Assembly (NCBI RefSeq): GCF_949628215.1
Contig: NC_134284.1
Span: 310,001 to 374,000, forward strand
DNA length: 64,000 bases
DNA from: Phalacrocorax aristotelis
Lineage: Eukaryota; Chordata; Aves; Suliformes; Phalacrocoracidae
Direction: 5' to 3'
This document shows positions 51,690 to 62,652 of the stretch, in pieces. The first letter of the stretch is position 1. Each line of letters starts with the position of its first letter. Below the pieces are notes generated by a model. The model made no database searches. It was given only the letters and a program-made list of their open reading frames with translations, and was not told the origin of the DNA. A program made the position numbers and the translations under genes.

Positions 51690-52440
51690 CCCTGCAACCC
51701 CTCTCCCAGCCCACCGGCGCCGTCTGTGAGGGTCTGCCCTTACGCGCCCTACGACGCGAGCAGGGGGAACAGGAGCTGAGGTGCCGGTACCACTACCCCA
51801 GCCCGGCACAGCCGCCAACAGCATCCAGGGCACGGCACCGCCGCCCGCCCCGGCGCTGGCCAAGCAGCGGGTCATTTACTGTCGCTGCCCGAACGGGGCG
51901 AGAAGACCGAAAGCAAGGAGGGCCGCCCGCGCCTACGGCCTCTCCCCGCGGTGCAACACCCGCTACCTCTGTGGCACTTGGGGAGACCCCTCTTTGGGAA
52001 CCGGGGAACGGCCGGAAGCTCGTCTGGTTTTGGCCATGGAGGCGGGATGGGGGCCGGCCGGGGCCCCCCTTCGCCCCGGGGGGCGGGCGGAGTTCCCCAG
52101 AGCCCGGCCTGGAAGGCCACAGCCCCACCGCACTGCGCAGCCTTGGACACCCGCCGGCGCGGCCCGCCGCCGGGATGCGCGAAACAACGCCTCCCCGCCC
52201 GGCCCCTACCACGCCACCGCCCAGCCCAGGGGCGCCCCGCCGGGGCGGCCGCTGCCGGCCGGCCCGCCCGATACCTTCGTCTCTGCGGTACGGCTGTCTC
52301 CGGCAGCGGGAACACCCCGCCGGGAGGTCGCCGCGCACACCGGGAGCCTTAGAGCGAAGGACGCTTCCTCCTTCCCGGCAGTGCGAGCGGGCGCTGGGCG
52401 CCGCCATGTTGTACGGCAGGGCCCAAACAGGCGCTAACGT
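51690..52440 (-). promoter_or_regulatory. EXD2: EXD2 CpG-island promoter and probable non-coding exon 1
   Basis: A sharp CpG-rich block lies 0.6-1.4 kb upstream of the EXD2 ATG. Candidate donors for an untranslated first exon on the minus strand are GACGAAG-GTATCG (exon end at 52,275), AGAG-GTAGCG near 51,967, and CTGAAG-GTACGT near 52,438; I favour the first. There is no TATA box. Large frames on both strands here, up to 344 codons, come from GC-rich composition and an adjoining CR1. Confidence 0.7.
52400..52411 (-). promoter_or_regulatory. EXD2: YY1-type site in the EXD2 promoter
   Basis: The plus strand reads GCCGCCATGTT, so the minus strand has AACATGGCGGC, matching the ATGGCGGC core that YY1 binds near start sites of housekeeping genes. 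Its minus-strand orientation and position upstream of the favoured exon 1 donor fit EXD2 transcription. Confidence 0.5.
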
Positions 52441-52643
52441 ACCTTCAGCCGAGGGACACCGCCTCAAAAATAATACTGTGGTATCAAATATTAATGAAAA
52501 TATTGAAAAGCGAGCTCCCTGTAGAAGGTTTTTGAAGTGAAAAAGTGGGTTGCTGTTGGCCCTTAGGAAGGCTCCATGAGCCCATGGTGGCTGGCTGGTG
52601 GGAGCCCCCAGCAGCCAGAGGGTGCCACGGAGCAGGCGGGCAA

Positions 52644-53405
52644 CATCATAGAGTGTCCTGAGTTGGAAGGGACCCTCAAGGACCATGGAGTCCAACTCCT
52701 GTACCTGCATGGGACAACCCCAAATTAACACCATGTCTCTGAGGGTGTTGTCCAAGTGCTGCTTGAACGTCGTCAGGCTTGGTGCCGTGACCACCTCCGT
52801 GGGGAGTCTGTTCCAGGGCTCCACCACCCTCTCAGTAAAGAACCTTTCCCTAATATCCTACCTAACCCTCCCCTGGCACATCTCCCTGCCATTCTCTCAG
52901 GTCCTGTCATTGGTCACCAGAGAGAAGAGATCAGCACCTGCCCTCCTCCTCCTCCTCCTACCCTTGTGAGGAAGCTGCAGACCACGATGAGGTCTCTCCT
53001 CAGTCTCCTCTTCTCCAGGCTGAACAAACACAGTGACTTCAAGCCTCTCCTCATACAGTTTCCCCTCTAAACCCTTCACCAATTTCGTGGCCCTCCTCTG
53101 GACACTCTCCAGTAGCTTTATATCCTTAATGTCCTGTGGCACCCAAAGCTGCACGCAGCCCCCGAGGCGAGGCTGCACTGGTGCAGAGGAGAGCGCGACA
53201 ATCACCTCCCTTGACCGGCTGCAATGCAGGGCTTGATGCACCCCAGGACTCGGCTGGCCCTCTTGGCTGCCAGGGCACACTTGGCTCATGTTCAACTTGC
53301 CGTCAACCAGAACTCCCAGGTCCCTCTCTGCAGAGCTGCTCTCCAGCCTCGTGTTCCCCAGCCTGTATGTACACCCAGGGTTGCTGTGCCCCAGGTGCTG
53401 CAGGG
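52644..53405 (-). mobile_element. CR1 LINE, 5'-truncated copy next to the EXD2 promoter
   Basis: On the minus strand this encodes the C-terminal part of the CR1 ORF2 reverse transcriptase (AERDLGVLVDGKLNMSQ, SREVIVALSSAPVQPRLGG, QRRATKLVKGLEGKLYEERL) with several disruptions, followed by the 3' UTR ending at the GAGTTGGAAGGGACC box and CATAGA at 52,644-52,651. The copy is dead. Its 3' end lies about 200 bases upstream of the EXD2 CpG island. A (CTC)n tract near 52,943-52,960 interrupts it. Confidence 0.88.
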
Positions 53406-53687
53406 CAGGCAGGGGGGTTGCTGGCCAGGAGCAGTGGCTGCCCACCGCCTGGGGCAGGAGCAGGGCCCCGACAGGGCTGCCAGAGGCCTTGGCGCTGGGA
53501 AGGCAAAGCAGGGGGAACAGAAGGTAAAGAGAAAAGGCAGAGCTGAAAATAAAAAGCAAATTCTCCAAAGTGGCAAACTGGAAGAAAATAAGAAGGGACA
53601 AATCAAGTGGAAAGGATTAAGAGGTTAACAAAGAATTATAGCAAAGCTCGGATGTGGGGAGCAAGTATAGTCTTTTCTCCCAATTTG
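53406..53687. other. Unassigned spacer between two CR1 copies
   Basis: About 280 bases separate the 5' ends of the two opposed CR1 copies. The left half is GC-rich and the right half purine-rich, with AGGTAAAGAGAAAAGGC and GGAAGAAAATAAGAAGGG. It may be genomic DNA or an unrecognised repeat. Confidence 0.4.
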
Positions 53688-53968
53688 GTCTCTTCTCCCA
53701 AGTTACTAGTGATAGGATGAGGGGTAATGGCCTCAAGCTGTGTCAAGGGAGGTTTAGACTGGATATTAGGAAAAATTTCTTTACTGAAAGAGTGGTCAGG
53801 CATTGGAACAGGCTGCCCAGAGAGGTGATGGAGTCACCATCCCTGGAGGTGTTCAAAAAACGTATAGACGTGGCACTTTGGGACATGGTTTAGGAGGCAT
53901 GGTGGTGTTGGGTTGACAGTTGGACTTGATGATCTTAGTGGTCTTTTCCAGCCTTAATGATTCTATGA
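53688..53968 (+). mobile_element. CR1 LINE 3' fragment, plus strand
   Basis: It encodes the extreme C terminus of CR1 ORF2 ([19 protein letters not shown], then [18 protein letters not shown] and a tail ending VALWDMV), followed by a 3' UTR with GGACTTGATGATCTTAGTGG and the terminal ATTCTATGA. It is 5'-truncated and lies head-to-head with the minus-strand CR1 to its left. Confidence 0.9.
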
Positions 53969-55729
53969 AGTATGAACATTAGAACTGCGACACCGTAACA
54001 CATGGACAATGACTATACAGCCAGCTGCCGTGTTCATGGTTACCCTCATCACCAGGCCTTGAGGCCAAGGTTGTCAAATCCAAACAAATTTCCAGCCCAA
54101 ATGGAAAAGATCTGAGCACCCAATTTCTTCCAATTCCTTTGCAATTCCCAGTATTTCCCAATTTTTGTGCTGTTAGAATCCTGGCTAGTTGCACCTGTTT
54201 GAAGCAGACACTGAAACCACATGTAATATTACTTTAAATTGCTCTGACATTTTGACAGCATCAAATTTCATTTTAACTTTGCGACCCATTTGTAATAAAC
54301 TGGCATCCGCCCAGAAATCTGAAATAGGCCAATTTTTCCTTTTACAAATTGTTTATTTTAGTTTCTAAGGTAATAGGGGTTTAGTGTAAAGTTACAAAAG
54401 AGAAGACCAATAAAGTACCTCAGCATTTATTACACAGTGAAAGTCTCACAGAGAAGGTGCTATATAATGGGAACCCACAGTCTAGCCTTTCTACAATAAC
54501 AGGATTGTATTCTTGGCTGCATTTAAAGTCTATTTTTCAGGGCATCACTGACATAAACAGAGTCCTGTAAACCAAAAGTCTCTCTAACAGCTTGTCTTAC
54601 TACCTACATAGCCATTTATTCAAGTATAAAGGTTAAATTAAAAATAAATGAAAGCAACTGATGCATGAGTGCACCCTGGGTAAAAAACAAGTTCCCAAAG
54701 CCTCATGGGGACATTGCTGAAGATGAGAAGGTAACCGAGTGAGCAAACACCAACTGCTGGCTTAGCCTTACTTAGGAAAAATCTAATGCAGTAGGTACCT
54801 AGAAGCCTTTACATGGTAAACAGCAAGATTTCTCTTTCTTTCTGCCCCTGTAGCCTGATCTGAGATCTCTGCTGAGGTCTCTGTCAAAAGACTCATTTCT
54901 AAGCCTGATTTCCTAGGGAAAGAAGGCATATGCACTTACAGTGTCTGTTGGTGCTTCTGCCTGTGGGTTCCCTTCTCTTCCCCCCTTTCCTTGCCAAAAA
55001 ACATGTTTAAGGCATTGCCCAATTCCATCTAAATTTGTACAAAGGTAACTTCTGTGAAATGCAAAGCCAAATCAATGAAACAGACCCTAATAAAGTTGTT
55101 ACTGATAAAATGGTAAGCGTGTGCAGACACTGCTTAACATACGTAAGAGAACCCACACAGCAGTCACATCAGGACAAGTCCACAGGAAACCAGGCTTCAC
55201 TTGTTCTGCTGATCACAGGAAAAAAAATATTTTTATAATCACATTATAATCTCCTTTAACAGGGAGAAGACTAGGGTAAATGACTCAGTGTTCAAAGGAA
55301 AATCAATGATTGTGGAATATCAGAGGAAAGAGGCTCCAATCAAGACTTAAATCGCTGTTAGCAGACAGTGAGTAGAGAGCTGTGTGTAGTCCCCACTAGC
55401 CCATTAACAACACTCCATTTGGGGTCCCATCCTAAGCTACAGATAAAAGCCAAACTCACATTTCAACTCCTAACGTGATTTATCTTCCTCATGTTGATGC
55501 TAGTAAACCCATGACTACATATTCAAACAAGTCAATTTGAGCAAGGTTTGTTTTAACAGGGCTGATACTAGGGAGGCAGTAGGACTGCTTCTTTCATCAA
55601 AAAGTCAGTATGAGATCAATCAACCGTGAAGCCACCTCCTAAAGGTGAAGGTTCACGCTGCAACAAGGTGGGCGGAAGGTTTAAAGCCTGTTGAAAAGGC
55701 AATTCTGCTTCCCCCTTCTACCTATAGGC
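53969..55729. other. Intergenic spacer, no gene seen
   Basis: No coding, RNA or clear repeat signal. The sequence is AT-rich and unique-looking, with ordinary composition. Confidence 0.55.
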
Positions 55730-56945
55730 ATTCATAGAAACATTTAGGTTGAAAAAGACCTTTAAGGTCATCAAGTCCAACTGTTAACCTGACGCTGCCA
55801 AGTCCACCACTAGACCAAGTCCCAAAGCACCACATCTACATGACTTTTAAATATCTCCAGGGGTGGTGACTCAACTACTTTCCTGGGCAGCCTTTTCCAG
55901 TGTTTGATAACCCTTTCAATAAAGAAATTTTTCCTAATATCCAATCTAAACCTCTCCTGATGCATCTCGAGGCCATTTCCTCTCGTCCTATCGCTTGCTA
56001 CTAGGAAGAAGAGACCAACACCCACCTCACTACAACCTCCTTTCAGGTAGTTGTAGGGGGTGATAATGTCTCCCCTCAGCCTCCTCTTCTCCAGACTAAA
56101 CAACCCCAGCTCCCTCAGCTGCTCCTCATAAGACCTGTTCTCCAGACCCTTCACCAGCGTTGTTGCTCTTCTGCAGACACACTCCAGCACCTCAATGTCC
56201 TTCTGTATTGAGGGGCCCAAAGCTGAGCACACTATTCAAGCTGTGGCCTCACCAGTGCCAAGTACAGGGGCACAATCACTTCCCTGCTCCTGCTGGCCAC
56301 ACTATTCCTGATACAAGCCAGGATGTTGTTGGCCTTCTTGGCCACCTGGGCACACTGCTGACTCACATTCAGCTGGCTGTCAACCATCACCCCCAGGACC
56401 TTCTCTGCCAGGCAGCTTTCCAGCTTCTCTTCCCAAGCCTGTAGCGTTGCATGGGGTTGTTGTGACCAAAGTGCAGGACCCAGCACTCAGCCTTGTTAAA
56501 CCTCATCCAATTGGCCTCGGCCCATCAATCCAGCCTGTCCAGATCCCTCTGCAGAGCCTCCCTACCCTCAAACAGATCAACCCTCCTGCCCAACTTGGTG
56601 TCATCGGCAAGCTTCCTGAGAGTACACTCGATCTCCTCATCCAGATCATTGATAATGATATTAAACAGAACTGGCCCCAACACCGAGCCCTGGGGAATAC
56701 CACTTGTGACCAGCCACCAAGTGGATTTAACCCCATTCACCACAACTCTTTGGGCCCAGCCATCCAGCAATTTTTTTTTATCCAGCAGAGAGTATGCCTG
56801 TCCAAGCCACGAGCAGCCAGTTTCTCCAGGAAAATGCTGTGGGAAACAGTGTTCAAAGGCTTTACTAAAGTCCAGGTAGACTACCCAGGATTACCCTTAC
56901 TCTACTGCCTCACTTCTGTGAACATTGGTGCCAGATTGATTCAAG
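55730..56945 (-). mobile_element. CR1 LINE, about 1.2 kb, part of the reverse transcriptase plus 3' UTR
   Basis: It is the longest CR1 in the window. Read on the minus strand, it gives the palm region of the reverse transcriptase ([20 protein letters not shown], with the catalytic-site block LADDTKLG at about 56,590-56,612), then the thumb region ([35 protein letters not shown]), then the C terminus ([19 protein letters not shown] to VLWDLV) and the 3' UTR ending in ATTCATAGAA at about 55,730. The three parts are in different frames, so at least two frameshifts have killed it. The 5' boundary near 56,885-56,945 is indistinct. Confidence 0.92.
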
Positions 56946-57929
56946 GAATTAAGCAAGCAGAAAGCTAGCACAGAAAAAAAAAAGTTTTCTTCTGGTTTAA
57001 CTGCTTGAACTAGCTCACCATAGAGCCAGATCTCAGATCTACATCCTAACCCCAAAGACGAATCAGCAGTAACTCACTGCAGGGATCTGCCAGAGACTGC
57101 AGGTTTTGCAAAGAATCTGAAAAATCTGCTCTCAGAGTTGTGAGCTGCCAGATTGATCCCATGAGATGAGTTGTATTAACATTCATCATCAACAACATAA
57201 TTCTGCATTAATTGCCAACTCTTTCATTGCTTAGGTAGGTACAGAGAGGAATTTCACAATTCCGTCTCTTGAAGAGCTGCTTAACTTACCCCAGTGGTTC
57301 AGTTCCAGAAGGCACGATAAGTTGGCCTCACAGTTCATGGCTGCTGAGAAGGTAATACCCCCCATCTCCCAAAACTCCACTCCCAGCTGGGCACTCTTGA
57401 CTTGCCTGTGCTGATTTTGGCACTCACTGGGGCATTTGCATGAGCCAAATGAACTCAGTAAAACCAGAGACAAGCAGGTCCAATGAGTAGCAGCACCAGC
57501 ACAAAGAAAGGGACAGAACACAGAGCCACAAAAAAGAAAGCTACCTTTCAGTGGCCACAAGTCACTAGATTGGCTCAGCTGCATGTTAAAGCTATATCTT
57601 TAGCTGAACAGGCCCATGGGGAGATGTTCAAGAGAACAATGCTTGTTCTTCCCACCTTTCTGGTCTGTGAAATTAGTAAGCAAAAGGAGAAAAGCCCAGA
57701 AGCCATCTACTTTCCACTAGAGGGAATAAAGTCAACAAACAAAATTATTTTTAAAAATGATATGGCTAAAACATGACATAGTCTTCTTGGTTTACCTGCC
57801 TTTTGTTTCTATTTCCCCTCAAAAATTAAAAAAAAAGGTATAAACAAACCAATAAAAGCCTTGAGTCATCCCCGCTTTCCTCTCTAATAACTGCTTGCTC
57901 TCTGTTTCACTTCTAGACTCATTCCATAG

Positions 57930-58560
57930 ACAACCAACTATCAGTGTCCAAACTTCTCTATTTCCACTCTGGAGTAACCAAAGCCATTCAAAGGTTCATC
58001 AGAGCTCAGAAAAAAGTATTTAAACCTCATCCTCTCTGGCCAGACACTATCAACCATGCTTCACTTAAAATCTTTTCCTTTTACCTATTTAAGCCTTCCT
58101 TCAAAGTGTTCTTTGACAGAGTCTCACAGAGCTCTATCCTTGGTTTTCTTTTATTCTCCCACATTATTGCTGAGTTATCTCATCTGAAATACAAGTAACA
58201 CCTCTCTGCAGATGAGTTACACCTCTGATGAAAGAGGCAGATCTATCTCTCTCTACCCAAACTCAAATCATAGCCTTTTTCCCTCTTACATGGATGACTA
58301 GCAGGATGTTAAAGCTCAGCGGATCTAGAACACAGTACTTTCTCTTCTCTGAAAGGCCTCTTACTATCTTCTTCATGTATATCTGTGGATAACATCACCA
58401 GTCTACCTGCCACTCAAGTTTGTATATCAACTGTCAGCTCTGAATGAAACCTCTTTGTAGATCCTAGCACCCAAGGTACATCTAAATTTTAGACTTCTAT
58501 ATAGCATCTCTAAGACAAAGTCCTTTGATCCATCCATGCAGCTAAGACCCTCGTTTAGGT
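57930..58560 (+). mobile_element. Decayed non-LTR retrotransposon remnant (L2/CR1-clade-like reverse transcriptase)
   Basis: The plus strand retains scattered but correctly ordered reverse-transcriptase motifs. SQSSILGFLLFSHIIAEL (about 58,115-58,170) corresponds to the PQGSxLGPLLF block. QIYLSL (58,238-58,255) matches the residues after the YADDT box. TWMTSRMLKLSG (58,288-58,323) matches the xWMxxxxLKLN segment that follows. The last two are in different frames. The YADD box itself is unreadable. The order and spacing fit an L2-like LINE better than the CR1 copies nearby, but the family is uncertain. Confidence 0.45.
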
Positions 58561-60107
58561 CTCTTGCTTCCATACCTAGACTGCCCCAATACCTCTCCCT
58601 CCAGCATTAACCAACACAGTAAAACAACAGCCATTAACTGCTGTAAATGCCATGATCTGACAATACAGTAAAGCTGACTGTAGGCCTCCTATTAACGATC
58701 AGATATGCCACAGCCATCAAATGGAAACCACTAATGCAATTTAACTCATTCTGCCAATTCAAATTTGTTTAGAAAAAATGTTGGTGGGATAATTTTGTAC
58801 CAGCAGACATTAAAACCAGATCAGGTATTGTCTTGTCAGTCCTTCCAGAGGCAGAACAAAAACTCTGTAGCGTAGGCAGAAGCCAATGTGAGAGCAATGT
58901 GACACCATGGTCATACCTGATCCAGATCAATTTAGTACTGCTGGGAGACTGGGCTGTGCACAGCTCTGGAATTAGCAATGCTGAAACCACAACCCAGGAT
59001 TGTTTACATATATCATTACTCTGACCAACATCACTTCTCTGTTGGAAGCATTCTGCTAGTTCCCTCTGCTGTACTGCATCATTTACCTATCTTCATTTCC
59101 AAGAGCATCTATGAAATGTCACCGCCCTGTTCATTATCTCCCATTTAATTTCCAGTTGACTCCTCTCTGTTGTCCACTTGCTGAAATCCCAAAACTTTTT
59201 TTTTGTGTGTGCTTTATTTCATGCTGCTTTGAGGCATGGCGGAGACTATAAACGTCCTACAGAATTAAGCAACTCAAGGAGTATGTACAGACCCTGACTT
59301 ACTCTGCCTATTGAGTCTGGCCAGGCTCAATCCACTTTGGTCTGTGACATTCAAACACTCTCAGTACAGCACCCAGCATGCTAAGCTAACATGTCCAACA
59401 GAACGGTAATGTGAAGAAGTTCAATCTGTTTGACCAAGTACTGTCCATACCTCAATTCCATTCCAAGCTGTGGAAGGTTTCTATTAAAGCAGAAAAAGAT
59501 GCTTCACTGATGCTACTTCAGCCGACTTGGGCCAACAGTGTTTGTGTTTTGAAGAGATTACAGCACTCTGACATTATTAACACAGCAGCATGTTATTTTC
59601 AAAGGAAAATATTGCCAGTATAAGTCATGATAATTTCCTGAGGTGTTATATATTTTCAACAATAATTCAAACAAAGGAATCAGAGAGCAAAAAGAATGCT
59701 TACCAACACTTTTTTTTTCTAACCTATATGGTCATGTGAGATAATATTGCATTAGCAGAAAGGGTTGGCAGTCTCCTATTATTTCACTTTCAAATTCTGA
59801 CAATGTTATCTTCTTTACGACTGCTTACAAATATGATTAAAAAAACCTGTCAGTTAAACGTTTCCAGAAAATCCTGGTGCTGTGAGTTTAAGAAGTAATT
59901 TTATTTCTATTTGTCCAAGTAAGTACATAGCTTTCCTAGAGACTGTATCCAGAACATGGAGAAAATCACCAAAGATTTTCTTGTGTTGCATTTCCAATGG
60001 AAGGCTCCTACACCTATTTATTTCAATACAGAAACCAAAAAATATCCAACCTGAACAATACATTAAGAAAGAGGAGAAAATGAATCGTGTGACAAAAGTG
60101 ACAGCTG
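58561..60107. other. Intergenic spacer, no gene seen
   Basis: AT-rich DNA. The left part may still belong to the LINE remnant. No exon or RNA gene was recognised. Confidence 0.5.
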
Positions 60108-60240
60108 CGGTGTTCAAGGCCAGTTTGGATGAGGCTTTCAGTAACCTGAAGTATCCCTGCCTATCGCAGGTGGGTTGGAACTAGACGATCTTTAAGGTCC
60201 CTTCTAACCCAAACCATTCTACCATTCTGTGATTCCATAA
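60108..60240 (+). repeat. CR1 LINE 3' terminal fragment
   Basis: GTGTTCAAGGCCAGTTTGGA, GAGGCTTTCAGTAACCTG, GGGTTGGAACTAGACGATC and TTTAAGGTCCCTTCTAACCC form the CR1 3' end, finished by ATTCTGTGATTCCATAA. It is a 5'-truncated plus-strand copy. Confidence 0.9.
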
Positions 60241-61143
60241 AGTATTTCTGGAAGGCTCTTGGACCATATGGCAATATGAGCAGTATGAAAATTATAGGGG
60301 AGAGAATGGAATACAAACTGATGGAGTCAGTTTAGAGTCTATAGGTAGAAAACTAGTGCTAGTTACCTATGCTGGGAATTCAGAAGTGAGCAACAGTTAC
60401 CGATTGTAATTGCACAGAATTTCATGGCATGCAGGCAAAAGAGCTATAAAATATGATTTATACCAGTACAATTTACCTGTCTCTGAAGCTAAGGCAATAA
60501 ACACAAATCATGATGGACAGGGTCTTTGCGTCTCTATACTGAGGCTTGCTAGACATGTTATATAGCAATAGTTGGCCATCAACCACTGTAACTAGAAAAA
60601 AAATCTTCATAAAGCTCAGATGCAGAAAAGATTAGGCGTTCTTGTTTTTCACTTCAATATTAACATTGTTAATTATAACTCTAACAGAAAACAGTTAACA
60701 GACTGTGTCTGGAAATTCCTCACACATTATTATTACACCTTAAGTTCTGATACTTACACAGTAATGTGTATTGATAACACATATGGAAAAGAGTTCTATA
60801 CAAAGCTGAAATGTAAGAAATGTCTTACCTTTTTTTTATTTTCTTACATCTTTTTATTCTGATTAGAAGTGAAAAGTTTGTTATTTTCTTTTGTTATATG
60901 TTAGAAGTAACGCTGTAGCGTTGTCAGTTAAGAAGCATGGTTTATGGATTTCATGTTCTTTAGCCAAGAAGAATCCCAAAGCATTTAATTGACTTTCTGT
61001 AACAAAACAATTCCAGTTTCTACTGAGAAGCTGTCACTGGAACATGGCAGCAGTCTAACAATATCCAGTAATGGTACCACACCACAGTTTATGTCAGGAA
61101 GGGTTTTTTTTGTTTGCTTGTTTTAACATTTGGAAACTCCTAA
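60241..61143. other. Intergenic spacer, no gene seen
   Basis: AT-rich, with no coding frame of note and no recognised repeat. Confidence 0.55.
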
Positions 61144-61260
61144 TTCCCAGCAGGTGCAGTTCCACACTGGGAAGGCCAGGACTGTCAGGCTAATTCCTCA
61201 CCTTCTGAAAACTAGATCTTCCTGAGCTACTTGAATGAGTTCACCTGCACCTGCTGGGAA
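61144..61260. repeat. 15-base perfect inverted repeat around an 87-base spacer
   Basis: TTCCCAGCAGGTGCA at 61,144-61,158 is the exact reverse complement of TGCACCTGCTGGGAA at 61,246-61,260. Both arms contain the E-box CAGGTG/CACCTG. This could be the ends of a small non-autonomous DNA element or a chance arrangement. I saw no convincing flanking target-site duplication. Confidence 0.55.
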
Positions 61261-62095
61261 ATACAGACCCGAAAGTTTCAGGCCGCAGGTCTGGAACCTC
61301 GTGTGCAGGGAGTACACGATCAGGCACTGCAAGGTGGGACTGGGGGCTACATGCTGCGCCTCAGGGCCATTACTCTTTGAATGACACTTGTGTGTCTTAC
61401 ACAGCATCAGGTGTCACACGGGGGACAGGGTCCTGTGAAAGATGGAAGAAATTTTTTGCCACAAACACACAGGTTAGGGTGTTGTAAAATGGTGAAGGGC
61501 AGCACAGATCAGTTCTACCTGCTTAGCTGGCTGCTTTTAGGAGTTTTGTTGATAATGAAGGGTAAGAGAAGAAAATCCATTTGTATTTCTGACAGTCTTC
61601 TGGGACTGCAGAGGGCTCTACTTACTTGAGATGGGGCAACCCTCTTATTTTCAGTGTTGCTCGGCTAGGACCAGGAGAGAGCAAGCAATAAAACCTCAGA
61701 GAGCCCCATAAAACTTATACGAAAAAAAAATATCAACAAAACTCTACAGACATAGTATTTGGAAATGCCACAGAAAGCACTCACTACTTACGGAGGGCAT
61801 ATCCCCACTGCAAACAGTATGCACTTGGGGCAGTTCTCGCTCCCCCATCCTCCCTCCCGTGAGCTGTTCGCAGGACCCCGCGGGGCACCCCTCGCACCCC
61901 ACGGCGGGCCGCCTCGGCTCCCAAGAGGTCCCTTCCCATTCACCTCACTCGGGGACCACGCCCGCCCGCGGCGGCGGCGGCAGCAGCCCGCCCGCTGCTG
62001 CTGCCCTTCCGGGCCGGTAACAAGCCCCTCAGGGGAGGCGGGCCGGGCCACCCCTCACACAGGGCAGTGCAAGGCGGCTGTGGGCAGCAGTAGTG

Positions 62096-62122
62096 ATGGC
62101 GGCGGGAAGCGTCCTCCCCTAG
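62096..62122 (+). CDS. Possible upstream ORF in the DCAF5 leader (8 codons)
   Basis: ATG-GCG-GCG-GGA and on to CCC-TAG. The ATG overlaps the YY1-type GATGGCGGC core. In many genes this element sits at or just after the transcription start, so this frame may fall at the very 5' end of the mRNA or outside it. Confidence 0.3.
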   Translation: MAAGSVLP

Positions 62123-62331
62123 GTCCTCGGAGTTACCAATTTATTCGTGTCCGTCCGTCCCCCCATCCCGCCGCGCCGTTACAGGAGCGAGTTAAAAGGC
62201 GGCGGCGCGACGTTAGAGCCCAGCCGGGAGCGGCGGGGAGGCGCGGGCTGCAGCTGAGGATCAGCTGCTGAGGGGAGTGGGGAGGAGCCAGCGGGATCAG
62301 GAAGCGGTGGAGTGTCTAACACCTCTCTGCC

Positions 62332-62343
62332 ATGGCTGGCTAA
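62332..62343 (+). CDS. Minimal upstream ORF in the DCAF5 leader (three codons)
   Basis: GCC-ATG-GCT-GGC-TAA: a three-codon frame with +4 G, 95 bases upstream of the main DCAF5 ATG. Short strong-context uORFs like this usually permit reinitiation but damp translation. No in-frame ATG extends the DCAF5 protein upstream of 62,439. Confidence 0.45.
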   Translation: MAG

Positions 62344-62438
62344 AGAAAAATCATCATAACCATAACAAGGGGGGAAGCGGGGGAGGGGAGGTGGCGGCAG
62401 CGGGGGAAGGAGCGGCGGGGAGCAGCGCAGGCGGCAGC

Positions 62439-62652
62439 ATGAAGAGGAGAGGCAGCCGGGGGGGCAGCATGCGGTCGGTGGTGGGGTTCCTGTCCCAGCG
62501 GGGCTTGGAGGGGGACCCCCTACTCACCCAGGACTTCCAGCGGAGACGCCTGCGGGGCTGCAGGAACCTCTACAAGAAGGACCTCTTGGGCCACTTCGGC
62601 TGTGTCAATGCCATTGAATTCTCCAACAACGGAGGCCAGTGGCTGGTCTCAG
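62439..62652 (+). CDS. DCAF5: DCAF5 coding exon 1 (first 71 residues of DDB1- and CUL4-associated factor 5)
   Basis: DCAF5 is a WD40 protein that docks on DDB1 as a substrate receptor of CUL4 E3 ubiquitin ligases. This exon encodes MKRRGSRGGSMRSVVGFLSQ, then LTQDFQRRRLRGCRNLYKKD, then LLGHFGCVNAIEFSNNGGQW, ending LVS. That is nearly identical to mammalian DCAF5 apart from the first nine residues. The GHFGCVNAIEFS segment begins the first WD40 blade. The ATG at 62,439 has A at -3. A second in-frame ATG at residue 11 has the same GGCAGC context and could also be used. The exon ends after one base of the next codon at CAG-GTAAAA. The remaining exons are beyond the right edge. Confidence 0.95.

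Larger units (their letters stand above)
61850..62438 (+). promoter_or_regulatory. DCAF5: DCAF5 CpG-island promoter and 5' UTR
   Basis: The sequence changes abruptly to CpG-rich at about 61,850, and the island continues to the window end. Motifs include an ETS-type CTTCCGG at about 62,006 and a YY1-type GATGGCGGC at 62,095-62,103 in gene orientation. No TATA box is seen. The start site probably lies between 62.0 and 62.3 kb. Which of the two uORFs below is transcribed depends on it. Confidence 0.7.

Noticed and set aside
51793-52827. 344-codon minus-strand frame across the EXD2 promoter
   Set aside because: It fuses the CR1 3' region with CpG-island DNA; the Ala/Gly/Arg/Pro bias is compositional and no known protein is encoded.
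62277-62438. In-frame N-terminal extension of DCAF5
   Set aside because: The frame is open upstream but contains only a GTG, no ATG; known DCAF5 starts at MKRR.
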